A stretch of 64,000 nucleotides of DNA from Scatomorpha stercorigallinarum (GTDB lineage Bacteria > Bacillota > Clostridia > Oscillospirales > Oscillospiraceae): assembly GCA_944387865.1 (NCBI GenBank), contig CALXGN010000005.1, positions 91,624 through 155,623 on the forward strand, read 5' to 3'. Both the position numbers and the translations under genes were made by a program. Shown piece by piece: positions 33,152-41,635 of the stretch; positions within the stretch are counted from its first letter, which is position 1; every line of letters starts with the position of its first letter. The notes under the pieces were generated by a model. The model was not told the origin of the DNA. It saw only the letters and a program-made list of their open reading frames with translations, and did no database searches.

Positions 33152-34398
33152 CGGAAGCAAAAAGGCCGTTCGTGACCAGGGAACGCATCGAGGAGCTGGT
33201 GAAAAAGTACCCCACGCCCTTCCACCTCTACGACGAGCGCGGCATCCGCGAGAACGCGCGCCGGGTGAACGAGGCCTTCGCCTGGAACGGGGGATACAGG
33301 GAATTTTTCGCCGTCAAGGCCACTCCGAACCCCGCGATAATGCAGATACTCCGCGAGGAGGGCTGCGGCATGGACTGCTCCTCGCTGACGGAGCTCATGC
33401 TCTGCGAGCGGCAGGGCATAACAGGCGGGGAGATCATGTTCTCCTCCAACGACACGCCGGCGGAGGACTTCGTGCTGGCGGACAGGCTGGGGGCCACCAT
33501 CAACCTTGACGACATCACGCACATCAGCTTCCTCGAGCAGACCATCGGCCATATACCGGAGACCATCTGCTGCCGCTTCAACCCGGGCGGGTATTTCGAG
33601 ATACAGAACACGATCATGGACTCCCCGGGGGACGCGAAATACGGCATGACCAAGCCGCAGATGTTCCAGGCCTACCGCATACTCATGGAAAAGGGCGCCA
33701 AGGAGTTCGGCATACACGCCTTCCTCGCCTCCAACACCACGACGGACGACTATTACCCCGCGCTGGCCATGCAGCTCTTCCGCCTGGCCGTGGAGCTGCA
33801 CGAGGAGACGGGCGCGCACATCGGCTTCATCAACCTCTCCGGCGGCGTCGGCATACCCTACCGCCCGGACGGCCACCACCCGGACATCATGGCCATCGGC
33901 GAGGGCGTGCGCCGCGTGTACGAGCAGATACTCGTGCCGGCCGGCATGGGCGACGTGCGCATTTTCACGGAGATGGGCCGCTATATGCTCGGGCCGTACG
34001 GCTGCCTTGTCACGAAGTGCATCCACCAGAAGCACATACACAAGGAGTACATCGGAGTGGATGCCTGCGCCTGCAACCTGATGCGCCCGGCGATGTACGG
34101 GGCCTATCACCATATCACCGTCGCCGGCAAGGAGGACGCGCCCTGCGACCACCTCTACGACGTCACCGGCGGCCTCTGCGAGAACAACGACAAGTTCGCC
34201 GTGGACCGCTGGCTGCCGCAGATCGACGTCGGCGACTATCTCGTGATACACGACACGGGCGCGCACGGCCACGCAATGGGCTATAATTACAACGGCAAGC
34301 TGCGCAGCGCGGAGGTGCTGCTCTGCGAGGACGGCTCCGACCGCCTCATCCGCCGGGCGGAGACCCCGGAGGACTACTTCGCCACGCTGGACTTCTGA
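33148..34398 (+). CDS. lysA: diaminopimelate decarboxylase-family enzyme
   Basis: PLP enzyme that decarboxylates meso-diaminopimelate to lysine. 416 residues of the fold-III family: PLP Lys in FFAVKATPNPAI, an early MDCSSLTELML, the phosphate-binding glycine loop in NLSGGVGIPY, TEMGRYMLGPYG, the active-site Cys segment GGLCENNDKFA and the C-terminal HDTGAHGHAMGYNYNG. Length and the HDTGAHG motif favour LysA over ornithine or carboxynorspermidine decarboxylases, although family members are easily confused. The coupling of a biosynthetic lysA to a kinase gene is unusual. Confidence 0.88.
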   Translation: MTEAKRPFVTRERIEELVKKYPTPFHLYDERGIRENARRVNEAFAWNGGYREFFAVKATPNPAIMQILREEGCGMDCSSLTELMLCERQGITGGEIMFSSNDTPAEDFVLADRLGATINLDDITHISFLEQTIGHIPETICCRFNPGGYFEIQNTIMDSPGDAKYGMTKPQMFQAYRILMEKGAKEFGIHAFLASNTTTDDYYPALAMQLFRLAVELHEETGAHIGFINLSGGVGIPYRPDGHHPDIMAIGEGVRRVYEQILVPAGMGDVRIFTEMGRYMLGPYGCLVTKCIHQKHIHKEYIGVDACACNLMRPAMYGAYHHITVAGKEDAPCDHLYDVTGGLCENNDKFAVDRWLPQIDVGDYLVIHDTGAHGHAMGYNYNGKLRSAEVLLCEDGSDRLIRRAETPEDYFATLDF

Positions 34399-34419
34399 AA
34401 AAGGCAGGATATGAAAAAA

Positions 34420-34455
34420 CCGGGCCGGGAGATGTGCTCCCGGCCCGGCGCTATT
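34420..34455. terminator. terminator between lysA and the oxidoreductase operon
   Basis: CCGGGCCGGGAG (34420-34431), loop of 5, CTCCCGGCCCGG (34437-34448), then CGCTATTTT. Six A precede on the left, so it can serve the convergent leftward operon as well. Confidence 0.8.
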
Positions 34456-34470
34456 TTGCTTTGGCCGGCC

Positions 34471-35016
34471 TTACAGGCTCTTGACGTATTCGATGCCGGC
34501 CTGGAGGGCCTTCACGTTGCCCTCGAAGAACTTCGCCTTGCGCTCGCCAAGCTCCACGCGGATGGCGTTGATGATGGCTTCCTCGCTGATGACGTCGGGC
34601 TTCTTGGCCACATAGGCGCCCAGGAACACCACGTTCGCGCCGCGCGGGTTGCCGATCTTCTCGGCGATGTGGTTGCAGGGGACGTACACGACGTCGCAGT
34701 CGTCGCGGTTGGACTTCTCGTCGATGATGCTGCTGTTGACGAGCAGCAGCCCGCCCGGCTTGACCTCGCTCTGGAACTTGAGCATGGAGGGGAGGTTCAT
34801 GGCCAGCACGGTGTCCGCCATGGAGATCAGCGGGGAGGCGACGGGCTTGTCGGAGACGACGACGGAGCAGTTAGCCGTGCCGCCGCGCATCTCGGGGCCG
34901 TAGCTGGGCAGCCACGAGACGTGTTTGCCGGTCTCCATGCCGGCCTCGGCCAGGAACTTGCCGATGAGCAGCATGCCCTGCCCGCCGAAGCCTGCGAATA
35001 TACACTGTTCCTTCAT
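34471..35016 (-). CDS. 2-oxoacid:ferredoxin oxidoreductase, gamma subunit
   Basis: 181 residues of the POR/KOR gamma family: IFAGFGGQGMLLIGKFLAEA at the N-terminus, WLPSYGPEMRGGTANCSVVV in the middle, VPCNHIAEKIGNPRGANVVF later. Fourth and last structural subunit of the enzyme that oxidises a 2-oxoacid to acyl-CoA with ferredoxin as acceptor. It lies 3 bases after the beta gene. Confidence 0.93.
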   Translation of the reverse strand: MKEQCIFAGFGGQGMLLIGKFLAEAGMETGKHVSWLPSYGPEMRGGTANCSVVVSDKPVASPLISMADTVLAMNLPSMLKFQSEVKPGGLLLVNSSIIDEKSNRDDCDVVYVPCNHIAEKIGNPRGANVVFLGAYVAKKPDVISEEAIINAIRVELGERKAKFFEGNVKALQAGIEYVKSL

Positions 35017-35019
35017 CTT

Positions 35020-35763
35020 TTATTCGGCCCCCTTGTCCTTGTATACGCCCAGCGGGTAGTACGGGATCATGTTTTCCTCGAGCCACTTCATGGCCTCGAC
35101 AGGGCTGAGGCCCCAGTTGGTGGGGCAGGTGGAGAGTATCTCGACGATGTTCAGGCCGTGGCCCTCCATCTGGTAGCGGAAGGCCTTGGTGATGGCCTTC
35201 TTGGCCTTAACGATGTTGGCGGTGGTGTTCAGCGCCACGCGCTCGGCGTAGTAGCAGTCGGGGATCGCGCTGAGCATCTCGCAGATCTTGATGGGCGCGC
35301 CGCACCACTCCTCGCTGCGGCCATAGGGGCTGGTGGTGGTCTTCTGGCCGATCAGCGTGGTGGGGGCCATCTGGCCGCCGGTCATGCCGTAAATGGCGTT
35401 GTTGATGAAGATGACGGTGAGCTTCTCGCCGCGGTGGGTGGCGTGGACGATCTCGTTGGTGCCGATGGAGGCCAGGTCGCCGTCGCCCTGGTAGGTGAAC
35501 ACGCAGGTCTCCGGGTGCACGCGCTTGATGCCGGTGGCGACAGCGGGGGCGCGGCCGTGCGCGGCCTCGTACATGTCGCAGTTGAAGTAGTTATAGGCGA
35601 AGACGGCGCAGCCGACGGGCGCGACGCCGATGACGTTGTCCTCGAGCCCGAGGTCCTCTATCGCTTCGCCGACCAGGCGGTGCGCTATGCCGTGGTTGCA
35701 GCCCGGGCAGTAGTGGAGCACCGCGTCGGTCAGCATTTTGGTCTTTTCAAATACAACGGCCAT
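35020..35763 (-). CDS. 2-oxoacid:ferredoxin oxidoreductase, beta (TPP-binding) subunit
   Basis: 247 residues with the thiamine-diphosphate site: CPGCNHGIAHRLVGEAI near the N-terminus, FTYQGDGDLASIGTNEIVHA (GDG...N motif), INNAIYGMTGGQMAPTT. The ATG overlaps the alpha stop by one base (TAATG). The 2-oxoglutarate versus branched-chain 2-oxoacid preference cannot be told from the sequence by eye. Confidence 0.94.
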   Translation of the reverse strand: MAVVFEKTKMLTDAVLHYCPGCNHGIAHRLVGEAIEDLGLEDNVIGVAPVGCAVFAYNYFNCDMYEAAHGRAPAVATGIKRVHPETCVFTYQGDGDLASIGTNEIVHATHRGEKLTVIFINNAIYGMTGGQMAPTTLIGQKTTTSPYGRSEEWCGAPIKICEMLSAIPDCYYAERVALNTTANIVKAKKAITKAFRYQMEGHGLNIVEILSTCPTNWGLSPVEAMKWLEENMIPYYPLGVYKDKGAE

Positions 35764-36836
35764 TACAGTACCTCCCTCATGCTGAGCAGCTTCTCTTTGA
35801 TCTCCTCCGGCGTCGGCATATGGCTGCCGTAGTGACCGAAGAAGTCCACCTTCTGATCGCCGTTCATGGCCAGCTTCACGTCCTCCAGCATCTGGCCGGC
35901 GTTCAGCTCCACGTCCAGCACGGCCTTCACGCCGGGGGCGGTCGCCGCGTCGTGCAGCTCCTTATAGGGGAAGGGCCAGAGGGTGATGGGACGGATGAGG
36001 CCGACGTTGAAGCCCTCTTCCTTCAGGTCGTCGATGGCGCTCTTGGTGATGCGCGCGACGGTGCCGAAGGCGGTGCAGACGATCTCCGCGCCCTCGAGGT
36101 TATAGGCCTCGTAGCGCACCTCGTTGGCCTCGATCTCGCGGTAGGTGGCCTGCAGGCGCTCGTTGAGGACGTCCAGCTCGTCGGTGTTGATGTACAGCGA
36201 ATTGATGATGGCGCGCTGCGGCTTGCTCATGCCGTGGCCGTTGGCAGCCCAGGTCTTGACGCTGTAGTCGACCTTGTAATCCTGCATCTCGGGCAGGACG
36301 ACGGGCTCCATCATCTGGCAGATCATGCCGTCCGCCACGACCATCACGGGGTTGCGGTATTTATCAGCCGTGTCGAAGGCGACGGCCATCAGGTCGATGG
36401 CCTCCTGCACGGAGGCGGGGGCAAAGACGACGAGGTGGTAGTCGCCGTGGCCGCCGCCCTTGGTGGCCTGGAAATAGTCGCCCTGGCCGGCCTGGATGCT
36501 GCCCAGGCCCGGGCCGCCGCGCATGACGTTCATGATGACGCAGGGCAGCTCGGAGGCGGCTATGTAGCTGATGCCCTCCTGCTTGAGGGAGACGCCGGGG
36601 GAAGAGGAGCTGGTGAGCACGCGCGCGCCGGTGCCGGCCGCGCCGTAGACCATGTTGATGGCGCCGACCTCGCTCTCGGCCTGCAGGAAGCAGCCGCCGA
36701 TCTCGGGCATACGGGCGGACATGTACTCGGGGATCTCAGTCTGCGGAGTGATGGGGTAGCCGAAGAAGTAACGGCAGCCGGCACGGATGGCGGCCTCCGC
36801 TATGGCTTCGCTGCCCTTCATAAGAGTCAATGCCAT
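35763..36836 (-). CDS. vorB: 2-oxoacid:ferredoxin oxidoreductase, alpha subunit (VorB/KorA-like)
   Basis: 357 residues. Typical opening MKGSEAIAEAAIRAGCRYFF followed by GYPITPQTEIPEYMS, then AGTGARVLTSSSSPGVSLKQ, NVMRGGPGLGSIQ and GHGDYHLVVFAPASVQE. The wording of these blocks is that of clostridial proteins usually labelled VorB (3-methyl-2-oxobutanoate) or KorA (2-oxoglutarate). GGAGGAGG precedes the ATG. It follows the ferredoxin gene by 15 bases. Confidence 0.92.
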   Translation of the reverse strand: MALTLMKGSEAIAEAAIRAGCRYFFGYPITPQTEIPEYMSARMPEIGGCFLQAESEVGAINMVYGAAGTGARVLTSSSSPGVSLKQEGISYIAASELPCVIMNVMRGGPGLGSIQAGQGDYFQATKGGGHGDYHLVVFAPASVQEAIDLMAVAFDTADKYRNPVMVVADGMICQMMEPVVLPEMQDYKVDYSVKTWAANGHGMSKPQRAIINSLYINTDELDVLNERLQATYREIEANEVRYEAYNLEGAEIVCTAFGTVARITKSAIDDLKEEGFNVGLIRPITLWPFPYKELHDAATAPGVKAVLDVELNAGQMLEDVKLAMNGDQKVDFFGHYGSHMPTPEEIKEKLLSMREVL

Positions 36837-36851
36837 GTCTCGTTCCTCCTC

Positions 36852-37061
36852 CTATTCCTTCTCGATGCGGATGGCGACATCCGGGCAGGTGCGGGCGCAG
36901 GCCGCGCAGGCTATGCAGGATGCGATGTCCGTCATCTCAGCCGGATGATAGCCCTTGGCGTTGAGCTTGGTCTTGGAGATCTGCAGGATCTTTTTGGGAC
37001 ACGCGCGCACGCACAGCCCACAGCCCTTGCAGAGCTCCTCGTTGATCGTGTGTTTTACCAT
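36852..37061 (-). CDS. 2-oxoacid:ferredoxin oxidoreductase, delta (2x[4Fe-4S]) subunit
   Basis: 69 residues with two clusters: CKGCGLCVRACPKKI and CIACAACARTCPDVAI, each C-x2-C-x2-C-x3-CP. It passes electrons from the TPP subunit to external ferredoxin. First of the four subunit genes; 58 bases separate it from the ATPase gene upstream. Confidence 0.94.
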   Translation of the reverse strand: MVKHTINEELCKGCGLCVRACPKKILQISKTKLNAKGYHPAEMTDIASCIACAACARTCPDVAIRIEKE

Positions 37062-37119
37062 GCTTCTACCTCATTTCTGATAATGATATAGAGTTGGATG
37101 ATCCGCGCACAGTTTTGGC

Positions 37120-37827
37120 TCACAGACCCTCTTTCACAAAAGTCTCCCAGTCGCGGTGCATGAAGGTCTCTATCGGCATCGGCGTGCCGATGAACTCCCA
37201 CTCATGCCCCTCGCTGAGGAAGGTCTCCAGCAGGTCGGGGCGCCCGGTGGTGTAGAGCACCGGGACGCCGGAGGCGAGCGAAGCCTCGCGTATCACCTCG
37301 TAGCCGTCGCGCAGGTCCTCCACGCAGGCGAGGCGGGCGAGGTTCGTGTTGTTGACGAAGCCCGAGACGCGCTGGCGCGAGTGGCGTTCCATGTCGCGCA
37401 TCAGGTGGACGAGCTTCTCCGGCGTGCCGGCCATCGGCCGGCGCGTGTTGACGACGTTGAGGACCTGCAAACTGCCTTCCGGCAGGGCGGCGAAGTCCTC
37501 GTAGTATCTGCCAAGGGCGGTGGCGCCGGCGGGGTCGCCGCCGACGTCGAAAATGACGGTGTCCCAGTCGAGGGCAAAGGCGCTGGCCACCTCGGCCGGG
37601 AGCGAGAGCGTCTCCACGCTCGTGTGTACGTAGTTGGGGGACACCAGCCGTATCTCACGGGACTTGATGAGGTTCCCGCGGTCCGTGAGGCGGAAATAGG
37701 TGTTCACCATGTCCAGGTCGATGAGCTCGACCTTTTTCCCCTCCCGCGCGGCGCGGAAGGCGAAGTTGAGCGCCAGCTCGGTCTTGCCGCTGCCATAGTT
37801 GCCGATGAGGACGATGACCTCTTTCAT
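37120..37827 (-). CDS. P-loop ATPase of the SIMIBI/ParA-like class, linked to the oxidoreductase operon
   Basis: 235 residues. Walker A-like GNYGSGKTELALNFAF (8-23) lacks the deviant second Lys of ParA/MinD (KGGxGKT). The ELIDLDMVNTYFR strand and the IFDVGGDPAGATALGRYYED region look like switch segments, and VNTRRPMAGTPEKLVH and VNNTNLARL like base-recognition loops. This resembles nucleotide-dependent maturation factors of the MinD/NifH/CooC superfamily. It lies directly upstream of the four subunit genes and 17 bases after the GntR gene, so insertion or activation of iron-sulfur or TPP centres is one idea; direct evidence is lacking. Confidence 0.7.
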   Translation of the reverse strand: MKEVIVLIGNYGSGKTELALNFAFRAAREGKKVELIDLDMVNTYFRLTDRGNLIKSREIRLVSPNYVHTSVETLSLPAEVASAFALDWDTVIFDVGGDPAGATALGRYYEDFAALPEGSLQVLNVVNTRRPMAGTPEKLVHLMRDMERHSRQRVSGFVNNTNLARLACVEDLRDGYEVIREASLASGVPVLYTTGRPDLLETFLSEGHEWEFIGTPMPIETFMHRDWETFVKEGL

Positions 37828-37844
37828 TTCCCTGCTCCCTTCGC

Positions 37845-38615
37845 TTATCTCTGGCTGGACGCTTCCGGCTTCGCGCGCTGCTTTTCGGCCGAGCGCTTGA
37901 CGATCCAGAAGGGGTCGTCCGTCGTGTCCGAATAGGCGACGAAATTGAGGCTGGAGCGGATATGCTCGGCCATGGACTGCCGCGCGAGGGAGGGGATGTG
38001 CAGCTTGATGGCCGAGACGATGGCCCCGTGCTGATGCACCACCTGGCTCGACCAGGGGTTCTCGCCCTCCGGGGGGATGAACTTGGGCCAGGAGCCCTGG
38101 TACATCGTCAGGTTTGGCAGCAGCTCGCGGTAGCTGCGTATCAGGTATTTGTTGCCGCTGGACTCCACGATCAGCTGGTGGAAGGGCATATCCGTGTCCT
38201 TCAGGCGGTTGCCGTCCGTCATGGCGACGGCCCGCTTGAACTCCGCGGCCAGCTCATCCAGGCGCTGTATGGCGTCCGGCGAGGCCTTCTCCGCGCAGAG
38301 GGCGGCGGCTTCGCACTCGATGGCCATGCGCGCGTCATAGAGCTCTATCATGTCGCGCATGTTCATGTCCGTGACGTAAAAACCGCTCGCATGCGGCCGT
38401 GTTTCCACAAAGCCGATGGCCTGCAGGCGGTTGATGGCCTCCACCACCGGGGTGCGGGAAATGCCGAAGTCCGACGCCAGTTGGTTGATGTTGATCTTGG
38501 AGGCGGGCGGGATGTCGAGCACGACGATCTCGTCATAGAGTATCTGCGTCACCACATCGCTCAGCTTGGCAAAGGGATTGTTTTCCAGGTAGCTTTCGAG
38601 CTTTTCCCGATACAT
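37845..38615 (-). CDS. GntR/FadR-family transcriptional regulator
   Basis: 256 residues from ATG 38615 (GAGGTGA ahead; the frame is open further). Winged helix-turn-helix (about 15-85: VVTQILYDEIVVLDIPPASK, ININQLASDFGISRTPVVEA, LQAIGFVETRPHASGFYV) and a C-terminal FCD helical domain (DMIELYDARMAIECEAAALC, with His ligands in PFHQLIVE and VVHQHGAIVSA). FadR-type regulators usually sense carboxylic acids. It opens the operon leading to the 2-oxoacid oxidoreductase and is divergent from ahcY. Confidence 0.88.
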   Translation of the reverse strand: MYREKLESYLENNPFAKLSDVVTQILYDEIVVLDIPPASKININQLASDFGISRTPVVEAINRLQAIGFVETRPHASGFYVTDMNMRDMIELYDARMAIECEAAALCAEKASPDAIQRLDELAAEFKRAVAMTDGNRLKDTDMPFHQLIVESSGNKYLIRSYRELLPNLTMYQGSWPKFIPPEGENPWSSQVVHQHGAIVSAIKLHIPSLARQSMAEHIRSSLNFVAYSDTTDDPFWIVKRSAEKQRAKPEASSQR

Positions 38616-38638
38616 CCGAAAATCACCTCGGGCGCTGT

Positions 38639-38709
38639 TTTTTGCACTTACTCGTATTTTTGCACAAAAAATGATGCAGCTGCGCCATCTATAATTTAAC
38701 ACATCGTGT
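38639..38709. promoter_or_regulatory. possible GntR operator elements in the gntR/ahcY gap
   Basis: The 298-base gap is AT-rich. It holds a direct repeat TTTTTGCAC at 38639-38647 and 38657-38665 (18 bases apart) and a dyad ACAC-ATC-GTGT at 38699-38709. A leftward TTGATT-N17-TAAATT pair overlaps the dyad and could be the gntR promoter. These are candidates only. Confidence 0.35.
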
Positions 38710-38853
38710 GACAATAATCAAGATACAAACAATATTTGTGAAAAATACAGGAATGTGCGCCGGAAGAAATGCTTTTGGAAAATGCAAAATCCGCGCATCG
38801 CGGGCCGCCCGGGACCATATGGCGATTTTACTCAAAGTATCGGGCGGTTTTTG

Positions 38854-38882
38854 TTGAATCGGCGGGCCGGAGGTGATAAAAT
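38854..38882 (+). promoter_or_regulatory. ahcY promoter
   Basis: TTGAAT (38854-38859), 17-base spacer, TAAAAT (38877-38882), giving a leader of only about 25 bases. Just upstream, CCGCCCG (38805-38811) can pair with CGGGCGG (38841-38847) followed by five T, a loose terminator-like fold of unclear meaning. Confidence 0.65.
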
Positions 38883-38913
38883 AGGGTGCTAACATTGATA
38901 AAGGAGGCTCGTC

Positions 38914-40149
38914 ATGAACGAAATCGCCGATATCTCCCTGGCGCCCCAGGGCCAACTGAAGATCGACTGGGTCCGCCGCAACATGCCTGTGCTGCGCAGC
39001 ATCGAGGCGGATTTTGCGCGCGAGAAGCCCCTCGCCGGGCTGAAGGTGGTCCTCTCCGTGCATCTGGAGGCCAAGACAGCCTATCTCTGCAAGGTGCTGC
39101 AGGCCGGCGGGGCGCAGATGTGCGTCACCGGCTCCAACCCCCTCTCCACGCAGGACGACGTGGCCGCGGCCCTGGCGGCCGGCGGCCTGGAGGTGCACGC
39201 CATCCACGGCTCCGCCGAAATGGACTATCAGAAGCAGCTGCTGAACGCCCTGGCTTTCGGGCCCAACATCATCATCGACGACGGCGGCGAGCTGCTTGAG
39301 CTCATCCGCACGCACTACCCGCAGCTGCTGCCGGACGTGATAGGCGGCTGCGAGGAGACCACCACCGGCATCACCCGCATCAACAAGCTGGCCAAGGCCG
39401 GGCTGCTGCCCTTCCCGATGATGCTGGTGAACGACGCCGACTGCAAGCACCTCTTCGACAACCGCTACGGCACGGGCCAGAGCGTGTGGGACGGCATCAT
39501 GCGCACCACCAACCTGATGGTGACCGGCAAGCGCGTCGTCGTCTGCGGCTACGGCTGGTGCGGCAAGGGCGTGGCCATGCGCGCCGACGGCCTGGGCGCG
39601 CGCGTAGTGGTCACGGAGACGGACCCCATCTGCGCGCTGGAGGCCGTGATGGACGGTTTCGAGGTGATGCCCATGCGCGAGGCCGCCAAAGTGGGCGAGA
39701 TCTTCTGCACCGTCACCGGCTGCCGCGACATCATCACCACCGAGCACTTCGAGCTGATGCGCGACGGCGCCATCCTCTCCAACGCCGGTCACTTCGACGT
39801 GGAGATCGACATGGCCGGGCTGGAGAAGCTGGCCGTGCGCAAGTACGAAGCGCGCCACAACATCACCGGCTATGAGCTGCCGAACGGGAAGACGATATTC
39901 GTCCTCGGCGAGGGCCGCCTGGTCAACCTGGCCTGCGCGGACGGCCACCCGGCCGAGATCATGGACATGAGCTTCGCCGTCCAGGCCCTCTCCGCCGAAT
40001 ACCTGGCCAGGCACCGCGGCGCGCTCCCCGTGGAGCCCATCAGGGTCCCGCGCGAGATCGACGACGCCGTCGCCCGCCGCAAGCTGGCCTCCCTCAACGT
40101 GGAGATCGACGGCATGACGGACGTGCAGAAGGAGTACATGGGCGTGTAA
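38914..40149 (+). CDS. ahcY: S-adenosylhomocysteine hydrolase
   Basis: Splits S-adenosylhomocysteine into adenosine and homocysteine, using bound NAD+. 411 residues, the short form without the ~40-residue insert of many bacterial and eukaryotic enzymes. LKVVLSVHLEAKTAYL, TGSNPLSTQDDVAAAL, GGCEETTTGITR, NDADCKHLFDNRYGTGQS, the NAD site VVVCGYGWCGKGVAMRADG, and NAGHFDVEID near the end. AAAGGAGG precedes the ATG. Use of this enzyme instead of the Pfs/LuxS route cannot be tested from one window. Confidence 0.97.
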   Translation: MNEIADISLAPQGQLKIDWVRRNMPVLRSIEADFAREKPLAGLKVVLSVHLEAKTAYLCKVLQAGGAQMCVTGSNPLSTQDDVAAALAAGGLEVHAIHGSAEMDYQKQLLNALAFGPNIIIDDGGELLELIRTHYPQLLPDVIGGCEETTTGITRINKLAKAGLLPFPMMLVNDADCKHLFDNRYGTGQSVWDGIMRTTNLMVTGKRVVVCGYGWCGKGVAMRADGLGARVVVTETDPICALEAVMDGFEVMPMREAAKVGEIFCTVTGCRDIITTEHFELMRDGAILSNAGHFDVEIDMAGLEKLAVRKYEARHNITGYELPNGKTIFVLGEGRLVNLACADGHPAEIMDMSFAVQALSAEYLARHRGALPVEPIRVPREIDDAVARRKLASLNVEIDGMTDVQKEYMGV

Positions 40150-40186
40150 CGCGCTGTGCGCGCTGCGAAGTGAGGAGGTGCGCGCC

Positions 40187-41575
40187 TTGGAGGAGAAAAG
40201 TTACGACCAGCGCCGGGAACGGCTGCTCGAGCTCGTGCGTTCAAAGCGGCTGAAAGCCCTGCAGCAGGAGCTGGAGGAGATGAACCAGTTCGACATCGCC
40301 GAGTTCATCACCGAGCTGGGCGAGGAGGACAGCGTGAAAATGGCCACGGTGTTCCGCCTGCTCAGCAAGGAACGCGGCGCGGAGGTCTTTGCCGAGCTGG
40401 ACGCGCCGGAGCAGCAGGAGATCATCAACTCCATCACCGATAAAGAGCTGGGCGAGATCGTCGAGGACATGTACGTGGACGACGCCGTGGATATGATGGA
40501 GGAGCTGCCGGCGAACATCGTCAAGCGCGTCATGCGCGCCGCCACGCCGGAGACCCGCGCGCTGATAAACCAGTACCTGAAATACCCGGAGAACTCGGCC
40601 GGCAGCATCATGACGGCCGAGTTCGTGGACCTGAAAAAGTACATGAACGTGCGCGAGAGCATCGCGCGCATCCGCCGCATCGGCGACGACAAGGAGACGA
40701 TATACGTCTGCTACGTCACCAGCGCCGACCGGCGGCTGGAGGGCGTGGTGACGGTCAAGGACCTGCTGCTCTCGGACGACGACGCCGTCATCGAGGACAT
40801 CATGGACCGCAACGTCATCTTCTGCCGCACGACGGACGGCCGCAGCGAGGCGGCGGAGCGCATCTCCGACTACGACCTGCTGGCCGTGCCCGTGGTGGAT
40901 AAAGAGGACCGCCTGGTGGGCATCGTCACCGTTGACGACGTCATCGACGTGCTGGAGGAGGAGGCCACGGAGGACTTCGACCTGATGGCCGGTATCTCCC
41001 CCTCGGACACGCCCTATTCGCGCGCCGGCGTGGTGGACATCTGGAAGCGGCGCATCCCCTGGCTGATGTTCCTCATGCTCTCGGCCACCTTTACGAGCAT
41101 GATAATCACCCACTTTGAAGATGCGCTCTCCCGCTGCACGGTGCTCACGGGCTTCGTGCCCATGCTCATGGGCACGGGCGGCAACTCCGGCTCGCAGAGC
41201 TCCACCGCCGTCATCCGCAGCCTGTCCATCGGCGACACGGAGCCGCGGGACATCCTCAGCGTGGTGTGGAAAGAGATCCGCGTGGCCGTGCTCTGCGGCG
41301 TTTCGCTGGCCTGCGTCAATTTCGTGAAGATGCTGCTGGTGGACCGGCTGCTGCTGGGGAACGCGGAGGTGACGGTGCTGGTGGCCTTCACCGTCAGCGT
41401 GACGCTCATTTTCGTCGTCACCTTTGCCAAGGCGGTCGGCAGCACGCTGCCGATGGCGGCGGAAAAGATAGGCATCGACCCGGCCGTGATGGCCAGCCCG
41501 CTCATCAGCACCATCACGGACGCCGTCAGCCTGCTGATATACTTTTCGCTCTCAACGGTGCTGCTGCACATATGA
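40187..41575 (+). CDS. mgtE: MgtE-type magnesium transporter/channel
   Basis: Mg2+-gated Mg2+ channel. 462 residues: N-domain of superhelical repeats (FDIAEFITELGEEDSVKMAT), two CBS domains (AGSIMTAEFVDL..., VVDKEDRLVGIVTVDDVIDV), the plug helix, then five membrane helices with the MgtE signature MGTGGNSGSQSSTAVIRSL. AGGAGG at 40173-40178 is 8 bases before TTG 40187 and overlaps the in-frame GTG at 40178, so TTG 40187 is taken as start. It lies 37 bases after ahcY and is probably cotranscribed. Confidence 0.95.
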   Translation: MEEKSYDQRRERLLELVRSKRLKALQQELEEMNQFDIAEFITELGEEDSVKMATVFRLLSKERGAEVFAELDAPEQQEIINSITDKELGEIVEDMYVDDAVDMMEELPANIVKRVMRAATPETRALINQYLKYPENSAGSIMTAEFVDLKKYMNVRESIARIRRIGDDKETIYVCYVTSADRRLEGVVTVKDLLLSDDDAVIEDIMDRNVIFCRTTDGRSEAAERISDYDLLAVPVVDKEDRLVGIVTVDDVIDVLEEEATEDFDLMAGISPSDTPYSRAGVVDIWKRRIPWLMFLMLSATFTSMIITHFEDALSRCTVLTGFVPMLMGTGGNSGSQSSTAVIRSLSIGDTEPRDILSVVWKEIRVAVLCGVSLACVNFVKMLLVDRLLLGNAEVTVLVAFTVSVTLIFVVTFAKAVGSTLPMAAEKIGIDPAVMASPLISTITDAVSLLIYFSLSTVLLHI

Positions 41576-41635
41576 GCCGGGCCGGCGCGGCTTATCGCCG
41601 GCAGATAAGGAGAAATGAAGGAAGAGGTGTAAGAC

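Noticed and set aside
38715..38913. SAH riboswitch upstream of ahcY
   Set aside because: The predicted promoter leaves a leader of about 25 bases, too short, and no SAH pseudoknot core was seen.
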